Assembly (NCBI GenBank): GCA_012934845.2
Contig: WNNJ02000171.1
Coordinates: 168,336 to 232,335 of the forward strand
DNA: 64,000 nucleotides
Source of the DNA: Pomphorhynchus laevis
Taxonomy: Eukaryota > Acanthocephala > Palaeacanthocephala > Echinorhynchida > Pomphorhynchidae
Direction: 5' to 3'
Shown: positions 1 to 10,124 of the stretch, piece after piece
How positions within the stretch are numbered: position 1 is the first letter of the stretch
How the letters are laid out: each line of letters opens with the position of its first letter
The notes under the pieces: generated by a model
Seen by the model: only the letters and a program-made list of their open reading frames with translations
What the model was told of the DNA's origin: nothing
Databases searched by the model: none
Made by a program: the position numbers and the translations under genes

Positions 1-905
1 ATGTTTTGATTATACAACTTATTGACTTGAAAATATAGTTTCCAATTAAATTATTTAAATGATTTTGAAGAAAACCAATATCGTTACAAATTGTTGCAAT
101 TCTTAAAATTTCATTATTTAATGTATTATATTTTATATTATATGGTATGCATGAATGTTTATACAAAAATATGAATTTTGTAAATTTAAATATGTCATTT
201 ATACGATTTAAATTAATGATAGTTTTAATTGATTCTAATACAATGTTCATATCTAAATATATATACCTTTCTATCATCAATTAAAAGTTTCATTTAGAAT
301 AAGGCTACTTGGATAAATTTGTTCACTTATTGGATAAAAATTATTAGAGTTAAATGCATATATATAATCAATATATCGGAATATATTTCAAATCTTTAAA
401 TAGTTTAGATTTATTTTTTAAACCGTTACGAACATATTCCTAATCTATAAAGCTTAAAAATAAGTCAGCTATAATTGGGCTACTATTACCTCGCATTGGA
501 ACACCTTTTATTTGTCTAAGTATAGATGTCCCTACTTTTAAATAATTTTGATTTATAAAAATACTTAAGGATTCTATTAATTCAATTTTATCCATATATT
601 TATATTTACTTGATTGTTTAATTTTTGTTAGATAGGCGTTATAATTATTATAATATATATGTATATATTTTTCCGAATATAAGATTAATTAATTTTACTA
701 ACACTTCTTTAATATCTACTAAATCTAGATTTGTATAAAGCGTACTAAAATCGTATGTATTTATATCTTGAAAAATTATTCCTTTTGTCTGTTCTAAAAA
801 AATTCTTTTGTAGAATTAATACTGAAATAGTGTTTTAGACCAGTATTAATTTTATTTACCTTGCAATATTTTTTAAAGTGTATTTTAATTACTTTAAGAT
901 TATTT
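1..905 (-). pseudogene. Penelope-like element RT fragment (3' half)
   Basis: Read on the minus strand, this is a divergent copy of the RT region seen intact at about 5,200-6,100. The segment around 475-535 is the reverse complement of the motif B stretch (GVPMGGNSSP in the better copy) and the surrounding DNA follows the same order. Frameshifts and small indels break every frame. Similarity fades near 905, before the finger region, and the 3' UTR is not present because the window begins inside the RT. A dead insertion. Confidence 0.85.
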
Positions 906-3318
906 TACATTAACTTATTTTAACTAAATTATATTTTATTCATATATGGCTTTGTGTATATGAATATACGCTTGTGTGTATTCATATACGCTTTGCAATA
1001 TTGCATATGAGAAAATACCTTGTAATTAGTATGTGATTTGAATGGGCTACTTGGATAACTAAATTAAATTGTCAGTGACCGGCGAGCATACTTTATAGCA
1101 TGATAATTTCCACAGTGAAATTTTGTTATTTTCATTTACTTATTATATTAAATATCAATCAAGTAATGTAATTGTTTATCTAAATTTGATTAAATTGAAT
1201 CTGATTTGCAAATTTAATATATATAAGTTCGAAATGGCATCAAATTTTTATATAGTCTGTAAATGTGCCAAAGAAAAATGTGATAATATATGACTCGGAT
1301 TTATGGTATCATTGTACATACATAACTCGACTTTTATTTAAATGCTAATTAATTGAATACCTATAGCTATAATGATATATCATCCATGGCTGAGCTTTGG
1401 CTACGATAAGCCATATTAATTATTTTATCGGATAGGCTAACTGCTCATCCTTGAAACGGATTACTTTATTTTTATCTAGTAGCTTAATCTTTATACTTTT
1501 TCTTGCATAAACTGCATTTCATATTCGGCAACTTTAGTAATTTGACGGAATTACAATCGATTGAAGTTGACTCTCTCTCCATCTAGGCTATAATAAAAAA
1601 ATACTGCAAGTTGCATTATTAAAAATATTGATCTTTAGTTAGCGGCATACACAAATCTACGTAATTAGTAATGGGTTTGCAAGAATTCAAATAAAAAATA
1701 TCGTTTTGTTGATAGCAAAATATTTCAAACTCCCTAATTTAAATCAAGTATACGAATTTATTTTTGATTCATTTTAAATTGAATGGTTTTTAATGAACTA
1801 CAACCTAAATGATATGCTTAATGATATCATAGTTGCTAAACATAGACTGAATAAGGAAAACTTAAAATGTTGTCAGGATTTGAATTTTAAAGCTTAAAAT
1901 GCTGTAAAGATGAATATCATGCGATAATGATTTTAGACTTTAAAGATATTGAAAATATTTATTTATTTCTGCTTATAGTTTTATCAATTTACAGGAACGA
2001 AGAAATTAATTTTATTCAAAAAAAAGTTTTATTCCAAATAGGTCGAATTACGTTCGACCTATTTGGAATTTTTAATCTGTTGTAATTATAAGCAGGCAAA
2101 TTATTTGTAATTTTCCTGAAGATGATAAGATGAACTATCGAAATATATTAACTTTGAAATAAAACTAATTTTTCTATTCTTGTAAATTTATAAAATGATT
2201 TAAATTTGATAATATAAATTAATTAATTTACATTAATTCATATTTTAAATTTTTTATTTTTATTAGAATATATAAAATACAAAATATTTCATTATGTTTT
2301 GATTCTTCTATATTTTGTTCGATCTAACGTCAACAGAACAAATATTTTTATTACAAAAAAGATATTTTTTTCAGACGATTCTATCATATATAAGAATTTA
2401 TAAATTTATAAAATATACAAACTATACAAAAAAAAGAAAATAAAAAATCAATAAATTCATTTTGTATTATCTCGATCCTGGTCCAAATAAAAAGATTATT
2501 ATTGCTTCGCGAAAGATGAGATTTTTTTTAAATTATCTATCTATAAAATCACAAAAATTAGCAAAAACATTAGAATCCTTTTTTAATTCTTCAAATTTAA
2601 ATCGATCAACAATTACTTATTGGAAATTTAATAAATAAAATTTACCAATCTTTAAAAACGTCAATCAATTTTGTTTTATTTTTGTAATATAACTTTATTT
2701 TTATTAAAAGGGACCTTGCGGCTACAGTAACCGTAGCCGTAGAAATATTGCAAAAACATGATTTGCTGTATTACAAAACGATAAAAAAGATATAAGTGTA
2801 GCTCTTTGTATAGAAATTAAGCTTTCATAATGTCATTGGTTTCATAAACTGCTTGTATATTACGTTGAGTTTACACTGTCTGTCAATATATAATTAGCCA
2901 AAATTTAAATTGTGTGTGATTCTTCCAGACTTGCAAGATTACAAGTATTACTTGCTCCTTTTATACTTTTAAACAGTTCAAGCTGATACTGAAATAAAAT
3001 GTTAATAAAATTGGTTTTCTTTACAATTTGTTAAAAGTGATTTTAATTCCCGAAGATGTCAATAAATGCTAAATTTATTATTTATTATTTGAAATATTAA
3101 ATTAATAATACAAAAGTTATGCTTTCACTCAAACATAGGAGGATACACATTAACTATTAGCTTCGAAAAGTGATAAGTTTTCGAAGGGAGAAGTTTGCAT
3201 CCCAAGGTGTTTACACTTTAAAATGTAAACTGCTTCAATGATCACGTTTAAGAGACCAGGTAATGGCCAATAGCTAGGTCGCGTAGCGCGCGGAGTAAAG
3301 GTGGTAGATCTTTATAGA
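906..3318. other. AT-rich region without recognisable gene
   Basis: No supported coding region. It contains AT-rich simple sequence and one very clean hairpin at 2,032-2,068, listed separately. Unannotated exons of a spliced gene cannot be excluded by eye. Confidence 0.5.
2032..2068. repeat. Perfect 16-bp inverted repeat with 5-nt loop
   Basis: Left arm TTCCAAATAGGTCGAA (2,032-2,047), loop TTACG, right arm 2,053-2,068 is its exact reverse complement. It stands alone in AT-rich DNA; no flanking element is recognised. Confidence 0.9.
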
Positions 3319-3388
3319 TCTTGTTCCAGCCTGCAACCGCCTTAAGCAGGGCAGCCCCCTGTCAGATGCTGCTGGATGGCCCGTTGTA

Positions 3389-3431
3389 AGTTTAGTCTGA
3401 GTCAACTAAACTAGGTGGCGACACCGAAAAA
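3389..3431 (+). other. Conserved double hairpin in PLE 5' leader
   Basis: Arms AGTTTAGT (3,389-3,396) and ACTAAACT (3,405-3,412) close an 8-nt loop. They are followed at once by GGTG-GCGA-CACC (3,414-3,425), a 4-bp stem with a GNRA tetraloop, and then GAAAA. The same two hairpins are present in PLE-2 (about 20,976-21,012) with one loop substitution. The role is unknown; it could aid packaging, translation or processing. Confidence 0.6.
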
Positions 3432-3462
3432 GCAACGTTAAAAATTATGACATAAAAGTTAC

Positions 3463-3735
3463 ATGTACTCAACCATATTGGAAAAATACGTAAGTACTAA
3501 TGATTTCAATTTTAGATCTTTTAAATGTAACAGAAAAAATTGTATAGTTTGTGATGTTATAAATAATAATTGTATCGTAAGTAATACGACAAACAAATGT
3601 TTTTCATTAAATATTAATAATAATTGTAACTGCAATACTGCAGGTGTAGTGTATCTTATACAATGTACATGTGGATTGCAATATATAGGAAAAACATATC
3701 AAATGTTAAAAACTAGGTTTAGGCAACACATATAA
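3463..3735 (+). pseudogene. PLE-1 GIY-YIG endonuclease domain (N-terminal)
   Basis: A 90-residue ORF. A cysteine cluster (FKCNRKNCIVC, about residues 20-30) resembles the C-x5-C-x2-C finger next to GIY-YIG in PLEs. Then come GVVYLIQC and QYIGKT (about 62-78), the GIY and YIG strands, and the catalytic-helix region LKTRFRQH. This domain would nick target DNA for target-primed reverse transcription. The frame closes at TAA just after RQHI; one frame over, the protein continues (YNIQHNSKTIFHKH), so two bases appear lost or a +1 shift is needed. PLE-2 has the identical break. Confidence 0.85.
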
Positions 3736-5111
3736 TATACAGCATAATAGTAAAACTATATTTCATAAACATATGAGATTAATAGGACATGATATTAAAA
3801 ACTGTAAATTATTTATTTTAGAACATATTATCGAAGAAAACATATTAATATTAAATCAAAAACTATTAGAAAAAGAAGATTTTTGGATTAAAACCCTTAA
3901 TTTCATGTACCCATTAGGATTGAATGACGTGGTACAAGGCATTGGCAGAAGAAGTATAATACATAATAAACAACTATATTATAATAATCCAGTTAAACGC
4001 AAACCAAGAAGTCATGGTGATAAAAGGAATAGGAAAAATAGAGTTAAAAATATTAAAAAAGATATGTATATAAATAAACGATTAGGAATATTAAAAAACT
4101 TTTAAGTGATAACAGGCTAAAAGATCTTTATGCAAATATAAGAAGTTTTTCTAAAGATATCATATGTTCAATAAATCAAAAATTAATTAACGACTATGAT
4201 AGGCTAAGTTGTATAATAGACAGTTATTGTAATACAAAATACTATAATCGTACAATAAATGTTAATAATAACAATAGAAAATATACATTAACCATAAACT
4301 TCATTAATAAATGTATAGATAACATAAATATAGCCGGACTTTTAAATAATTCTAAAAGTAAAGAAATAATAGGGTCAGATTTAAGTAAATATATTCCTAA
4401 AATAAGGTATAAACTTTTACCACTATTAGGACGAAGAATTTGTAATTATGATAAAGAATTAAAATCAATATGTAACGATAATATTAGAAACATAATGGAA
4501 ACAGAATGCAATTGTAAAATTCTTAGTTTTAATAAAATAAATGACCATATATGTACCCATACTCTAGATTTAATTAAAAATTGTGAATTAAAAAAGCTGC
4601 TATCAAAAGGGTATAAATATAAATTAAATAATAACTACGACAAAAATAAAATTTACAATTCGTTATATAATAACTTAAATGATTACTTTAGTAAGCTGAT
4701 TAATAGTGAAAGCTCGAATTATCTAAGATAAACATTTGGAAAGATTATATATTTGATAAAATTAAAAATAAAATGAAGATAATAAGCAATTACAAAAGGA
4801 AAGATCAAATTAATAAAGATATGTATACAGAACTTACTAAATTAAAGGATAACTATATAATAACAACTATTGATAAAGCTAGTAATAACTTTGTCTTCAT
4901 ATGCAAAAAGCTTTATTATGATATACTAATGAAAGAGGTTAATTCTAATGATTTAAATGTAAATCAAACATATGAACGTAGTATGTTGAGTGTAGAAACA
5001 ATTATTACAAGTCACTGTTCTATAATGGATAAAAAGGGTATAAAGGTTGAATTAGATAATAAAAATATACCTATATTATATTGGAATCCAAAATTACAAA
5101 AAATTCAATAA
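3736..5111 (+). pseudogene. PLE-1 connector between GIY-YIG and RT
   Basis: Remnants in three frames: 3,773-4,105 (end of the GIY-YIG domain plus a lysine/arginine-rich stretch with KPRSHGDKRN), 4,495-4,731 (cysteine-containing METECNCK... region) and 4,773-5,111 (ending IPILYWNPKLQK, the start of the RT fingers). Comparison with PLE-2 shows where frame was lost: a base missing near 4,096 and another near 4,720. The function of the middle region is unknown; the basic stretch may bind nucleic acid. Confidence 0.75.
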
Positions 5112-6169
5112 AACATAGGTTTATATGTAGTGCGTTTAAATGTACATTAAAACCACTTTCTGTCTATATGAATAAAATACTTAAAGTAATTAAAGCACAC
5201 TTTAAAAAATATTGCAAGGTAATCGAAATTAATACTGGTATAAAACACTATTTCAGTATTAATTCTACAAAAGAATTTTTAGAACAGACAAAAGGAATAA
5301 TTTTTCAAGATATAAATACATACGATTTTAGTACTCTTTATACAAATCTAGGTTTAGTAGATATTAAAGAAGCGTTAGTAAAATTAATTAATCTTATATT
5401 CGGAAAAAGATATACATACATATGCTATAATAATTATAACGCCTATCTAACAAAAATTAAACCATCAAATAAATATAAATATATGGATAAAATTGAATTA
5501 ATAGAATCCTTAAATATTTTGATAAATCAAAATTATTTAAAAGTAGGGACATCTATATTTAGACAAGTAAAAGGTGTTCCAATGGGTGGTAATAGTAGCC
5601 CAATTATAGCTGACTTGTTTTTAAGCTTTATAGAATATGAATTTGTTCATAACTGTGTAAAAACTAAATCTAAACAATATAAATATATGAAATATATGTT
5701 TCGATACATTGATGATATATGTGTATTTAATTCTAATAATTTTTATTCAATTAGTGAGCACATTTATCCAGAAAGCCTTATTCTTAACAAAACCAATATT
5801 AATGATAAAGAAGGTGTATATCTAGATATGAACATTAAATTAACATTAACTAAAACTACTATTAATTTATATCGTAAAGATGACATATTTAAATTTACAA
5901 GAAACATATTTTTGCATGAGCATTCATGCATACCATATAATATAAAATATAATACATTAAATAATGAAATTTTAAGAATTGCAACAATATGTAATGATAT
6001 TGGCTTTCTTCAAAATCATTTAAATAATTTAATAGATACATATTTTAAACTAGGTTACTATAAAAATAACATCAAGCTGAAAATAGTAAAATATATAAAT
6101 CAACACAATAATATAAAGAATAAATTTAAACTCTTAAGTGGCAAATTTTTATGGATGGATAATAAATAA
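5081..6169 (+). pseudogene. PLE-1 reverse transcriptase
   Basis: A 362-residue ORF covering fingers and palm of a PLE/TERT-type RT. Visible motifs: IKHRFICSAFKCTLKPLS (fingers, about 10-27), motif A YDFSTLYTNL (81-90, catalytic D82), motif B GVPMGGNSSP (165-174) and motif C RYIDD (208-212, catalytic D211 and D212). All catalytic aspartates are present. The first ~8 residues come from the wrong frame, because a base is lost relative to the WNPKLHKNPIK reading of other copies; the true ORF entered from 4,773. Best preserved RT in the window. Confidence 0.9.
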
Positions 6170-6177
6170 TATACTTT

Positions 6178-6327
6178 GTATTAGAATAAGATACTAGATA
6201 GTTTTTTCAGAGGAAATACATCATTAGCATGTATTTGGCCCGCTGCTATGTTGGGTAGAGGAGTTAGGGGCCGAAACCTGATAGCATAGCAGTTCCTCCT
6301 GATGACCTCTAATTCTTATTCTGATAC
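6178..6327 (+). ncRNA. Candidate hammerhead-related ribozyme module, PLE-1 3' UTR
   Basis: The core lies at 6,236-6,310. Its parts, in order: GGCCC, CTGCTATG, TTGGGT-A, GAGGAG, TTAGGGGCC, GAAACCTGATAG, CATAGCAG, TTCCTC, CTGATGA. A hairpin forms from CTGCTATGTTGGGT with ACCTGA-TAG-CATAGCAG. Its loop holds GAGGA, which pairs with TCCTC just before CTGATGA. A 14-bp outer stem (6,178-6,191 with 6,314-6,327, one G-U) encloses everything. UH, GAAA and CUGAUGA boxes match a hammerhead, but the strand order is not that of types I, II or III. Activity is untested. Confidence 0.45.
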
Positions 6328-6535
6328 AACGTCTGTTATTTATTAGTCAATTCATAAAAATGACGTTTATTTTAAATTTTATTTTTTATTTTTTATTTTT
6401 ATTTTGTAACTCGATTTAAATTATAGAAAATCTAAAAACAATTATTAATTTTATTATTTAATTATTAAATTTTGATTAGCATTATTATGTTTTGTTTTTT
6501 TATAATTATATTAAATACGTAGACTTAGTTAGCTG

Positions 6536-7487
6536 ATTTAATTTATTATTTAATCTATATTTATACCCTTTTGATAGCAGCTTTCTTAATTCACAATTTT
6601 TAATTAAATCTAGATTATGGGTACATATATGGTCATTTATTTTATTAAAACTAAGAATTTTACAATTGCATTCTGTTTCCATTATGTTTCTAATATTATC
6701 GTTACATATTGATTTTAATTCTTTATCATAATTACAAATTCTTCGTCCTAATAGTGGTAAAAGTTTATACCTTATTTTAGGAATATATTTACTTAAATCT
6801 GACCCTATTATTTCTTTACTTTAAGAATTATTTAAAAGTCCGGCTATATTTATGTTATCTATACATTTATTAATGAAGTTTATGGTTAATGTATATTTTC
6901 TATTGATATTATTAACATTTATTGTACGATTATAGTATTTTGTATTACAATAACTGTCTATTATACAACTTATCCTATCATAGTCGTTAATTAATTTTTG
7001 ATTTATTGAACATATGATATCTTTAAAAAAACTTCTTATATTTATATAAAGATCTTTTGGCCTGTTATCACTTAAAAGTTTTTTAATATTTCTAATCGTT
7101 TATTTATATACATATCTTTTTTAATATTTTTAACTCTATTTTTCCTATTCCTTTTATCACCATGACTTCTTGGTTTGCGTTTAACTGGATTATTATAATA
7201 TAGTTGTTTATTATGTATTATACTACTTCTGCCAATGCCTTGTACCACGTCATTCAATCCTAATGGGTACACAGAATTAAGCGTTTTAATCCAAAAATCT
7301 TCTTTTTCTAATAGTTTTTGATTTAATATTGAAATGTTTTCTTCAATAATATGTTCTAAAATAAATAATTTTCAGTTTTTAATATCATGGCCTATTAATC
7401 TAATATGTTTATGAAATATAGAAAAAATAAAGTAATCATTTAAGTTATTATATAACGAATTGTAAATTTTATTTTTGTCGTTGTATT
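6536..7487 (-). mobile_element. Inverted PLE fragment (GIY-YIG end to connector)
   Basis: On the minus strand this matches PLE-1 3,757-4,694, but circularly permuted: from the 7,487 end it reads PLE positions about 4,638-4,692 (7,433-7,480) and then 3,757-4,638. It encodes broken pieces of the connector, including the basic KPRSHGDKRN stretch (7,072-7,272). It abuts the PLE-1 3' end on the left and a direct-orientation RT fragment on the right. Confidence 0.85.
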
Positions 7488-7653
7488 TTATTACAAGTCA
7501 CTGTTCTATAATGAAAAAAAGGGTATAAAGGTTGAATTAGATAATAAAAATATACCTATATTATATTGGAATCCAAAATTACATAAAAATCCAATAAAAC
7601 ATAGGTTTATATGTAGTGCGTTTAAATGTACATTAAAACCACTTTCTGTCTCT

Positions 7654-8649
7654 ATGAATAAAATACTTAAAGTAATTAAAGCACACTTTAAAAAATATTG
7701 CAAGGTAATCGAAATTAATACTGGTATAAAACACTATTTCAGTATTAATTCTACAAAAGAATTTTTAGAACAGACAAAAGGAATAATTTTTCAAGATATA
7801 AATACATACGATTTTAGTACTCTTTATACAAATCAAGGTTTAGTAGATATTAAAGAAGCGTTAGTAAAATTAATTAATCTTATATTCGGAAAAAGATATA
7901 CATACATATGCTATAATAATTATAACGCCTATCTAACAAAAATTAAACAATCAAATAAATATAAATATATGGATAAAATTGAATTAATAGAATCCTTAAA
8001 TATTTTGATAAATCAAAATTATTTAAAAGTAGGGACATCTATATTTAGACAAGTAAAAGGTGTTCCAATGGGTGGTAATAGTAGCCCAATTATAGCTGAC
8101 TTGTTTTTAAGCTTTATAGATTAGGAATATGTTCATAACTGTGTAAAAACTAAATCTAAACAATATAAATATATGAAATATATGTTTCGATACATTGATG
8201 ATATATGTGTATTTAATTCTAATAATTTTTATTCAATTAGTGAGCACATTTATCCAGAAAGCCTTATTCTTAACAAAACCAATATTAATGATAAAGAAGG
8301 TGTATATCTAGATATGAACATTAAATTAACATTAACTAAAACTACTATTAATTTATATCGTAAAGATGACATATTTAAATTTACAAGAAACATATTTTTG
8401 CGTGAGCATTCATGCATACCATATAATATAAAATATAATACATTAAATAATGAAATTTTAAGAATTGCAACAATATGTAATGATATTGGCTTTCTTCAAA
8501 ATCATTTAAATAATTTAATAGATACATATTTTAAACTAGGTTACTATAAAAATAACATCAAGCAGAAAATAGTAAAATATATAAATCAACACAATAATAT
8601 AAAGAATAAATTTAAACTCTTAAGTGGCAAATTTTTTATGGATGGATAA
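7654..8649 (+). pseudogene. PLE RT, compound unit 1
   Basis: Two ORFs (7,654-8,124 and 8,173-8,649) in the same frame, separated by a TAG where the other copies read IEYEF. Motif A (DFSTLYTN), motif B (GVPMGGNSSP) and motif C (RYIDD) are all intact. A near-identical partner of the PLE-1 RT, lacking the finger entry and the GIY-YIG region. Its closeness to PLE-1 suggests recent duplication. Confidence 0.85.
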
Positions 8650-8722
8650 TAAATAATATACTTTGTATTAGAAAAAGATACTAGATAGTTTTTTCAGAGG
8701 AAATACATCATTAGCATGTATT

Positions 8723-8797
8723 TGGCCCCGCTGCTATGTTGGGTAGAGGAGTTAGGGGCCGAAACCTGATAGCATAGCAGTTCCTCCTGATGACCTC
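8723..8797 (+). ncRNA. Candidate ribozyme module, unit 1
   Basis: Same layout as at 6,236-6,310, with the full GGCCCC/GGGGCC complement. All three boxes are intact. Confidence 0.45.
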
Positions 8798-9005
8798 TAA
8801 TTCTTATTCTGATACAACGTCTGTTATTTATTAGTCAATTCATAAAAATGACGTTTATTTTAAATTTTATTTTTTTAACTTGATTTAAATTATAGAAAAT
8901 CTAAAAACAATTATTAATTTTATTATTTAATTATTAAATTTTGATTTAGCATTATTATGTTTTGTTTTTTTATAATTATATTAAATACGTAGACTTAGTT
9001 AGCTG

Positions 9006-9958
9006 ATTTAATTTATTATTTAATCTATATTTATACCCTTTTGATAGCAGCTTTCTTAATTCACAATTTTTAATTAAATCTAGATTATGGGTACATATAT
9101 GGTCATTTATTTTATTAAAACTAAGAATTTTACAATTGCATTCTGTTTCCATTATGTTTCTAATATTATCGTTACATATTGATTTTAATTCTTTATTATA
9201 ATTACAAATTCTTCGTCCTAATAGTGGTAAAAGTTTATACCTTATTTTAGGAATATATTTACTTAAATCTGACCCTATTATTTCTTTACTTTTAGAATTA
9301 TTTAAAAGTCCGGCTATATTTATGTTATCTATACATTTATTAATGAAGTTTATGGTTAATGTATATTTTCTATTGTTATTATTAACATTTATTGTACGAT
9401 TATAGTATTTTGTATTACAATAACTGTCTATTATACAACTTATCCTATCATAGTCGTTAATTAATTTTTGATTTATTGAACATATGATATCTTTAGAAAA
9501 ACTTCTTATATTTACATAAAGATCTTTTAGCCTGTTATCACTTAAAAGTTTTTTAATATTTCTAATCGTTTATTTATATACATATCTTTTTTAATATTTT
9601 TAACTCTATTTTTCCTATTCCTTTTATCACCATGACTTCTTGGTTTGCGTTTAACTGGATTATTATAATATAGTTGTTTATTATGTATTATACTTCTTCT
9701 GCCAATGCCTTGTACCACGTCATTCAATCCTAATGGGTACATGGAATTAAGCGTTTTAATCCAAAAATCTTCTTTTTCTAATAGTTTTTGATTTAATATT
9801 GAAATGTTTTCTTCAATAATATGTTCTAAAATAAATAATTTTCAGTTTTTAATATCATGGCCTATTAATCTAATATGTTTATGAAATATAGAAAAAATAA
9901 AGTAATCATTTAAGTTATTATATAACGAATTGTAAATTTTATTTTTGTCGTTGTATTT
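9006..9958 (-). mobile_element. Inverted PLE fragment, compound unit 2
   Basis: Nearly identical to 6,536-7,487, with the same internal permutation joint and the same junction to the direct RT fragment. The compound structure was therefore duplicated as a whole instead of arising twice. It includes the basic-region remnant 9,542-9,742. Confidence 0.85.
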
Positions 9959-10124
9959 TATTACAAGTCACTGTTCTATAATGGATAAAAAGAGTATAAA
10001 GGTTGAATTAGATAATAAAAATATACCTATATTATATTAGAATCCAAAATTACATAAAAATCCAATAAAACATAGGTCCATATGTAGTGCGTTTAAATGT
10101 ACATTAAAACCACTTTCTGTCTAT

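Larger units (their letters stand above)
3319..6535 (+). mobile_element. Penelope-like retroelement PLE-1, near complete, N-terminal GIY-YIG
   Basis: Order is structured 5' leader (3,319-3,462), zinc-finger/GIY-YIG endonuclease, connector, PLE-type reverse transcriptase, and 3' UTR with an RNA-like module ending near the terminal string TTAGTTAGCTGATTT. The 5' boundary is where similarity to the copy at 20,910 begins (TTGTTCCAGCCTGCAAC). Canonical Penelope carries GIY-YIG after the RT; here it precedes it, as in Naiad/Chlamys-type PLEs. Several frameshifts inactivate the copy. Its 3' end abuts inverted PLE DNA directly. Base composition is far more AT-rich than the LINEs nearby. Confidence 0.9.
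7488..9005 (+). mobile_element. PLE 3' fragment, compound unit 1
   Basis: Direct-orientation copy starting at the equivalent of PLE-1 5,008 and running through RT, 3' UTR module and the terminal GTTAGCTGATTT. Together with 6,536-7,487 it makes a ~2.47-kb unit, repeated immediately downstream. Confidence 0.88.

Noticed and set aside
6236-6300. HDV-like nested pseudoknot (GGCCCC/GGGGCC as P1, CTGCTATG/CATAGCAG as P2)
   Set aside because: No acceptable P3/L3 or P4, and the P1-like pair is lost in the divergent 49-kb copy.
6178-6327. Canonical type I, II or III hammerhead
   Set aside because: No cyclic order of CUGAUGA, GAAA and UH fits with adjacent stems. The type II reading using GAAATACAT...ATGTATT leaves the base pairs next to CTGATGA unpaired. 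Kept only as a permuted or derived candidate.
7506-7703. Minus-strand ORF of 65 codons
   Set aside because: Antisense shadow of the PLE RT fingers.
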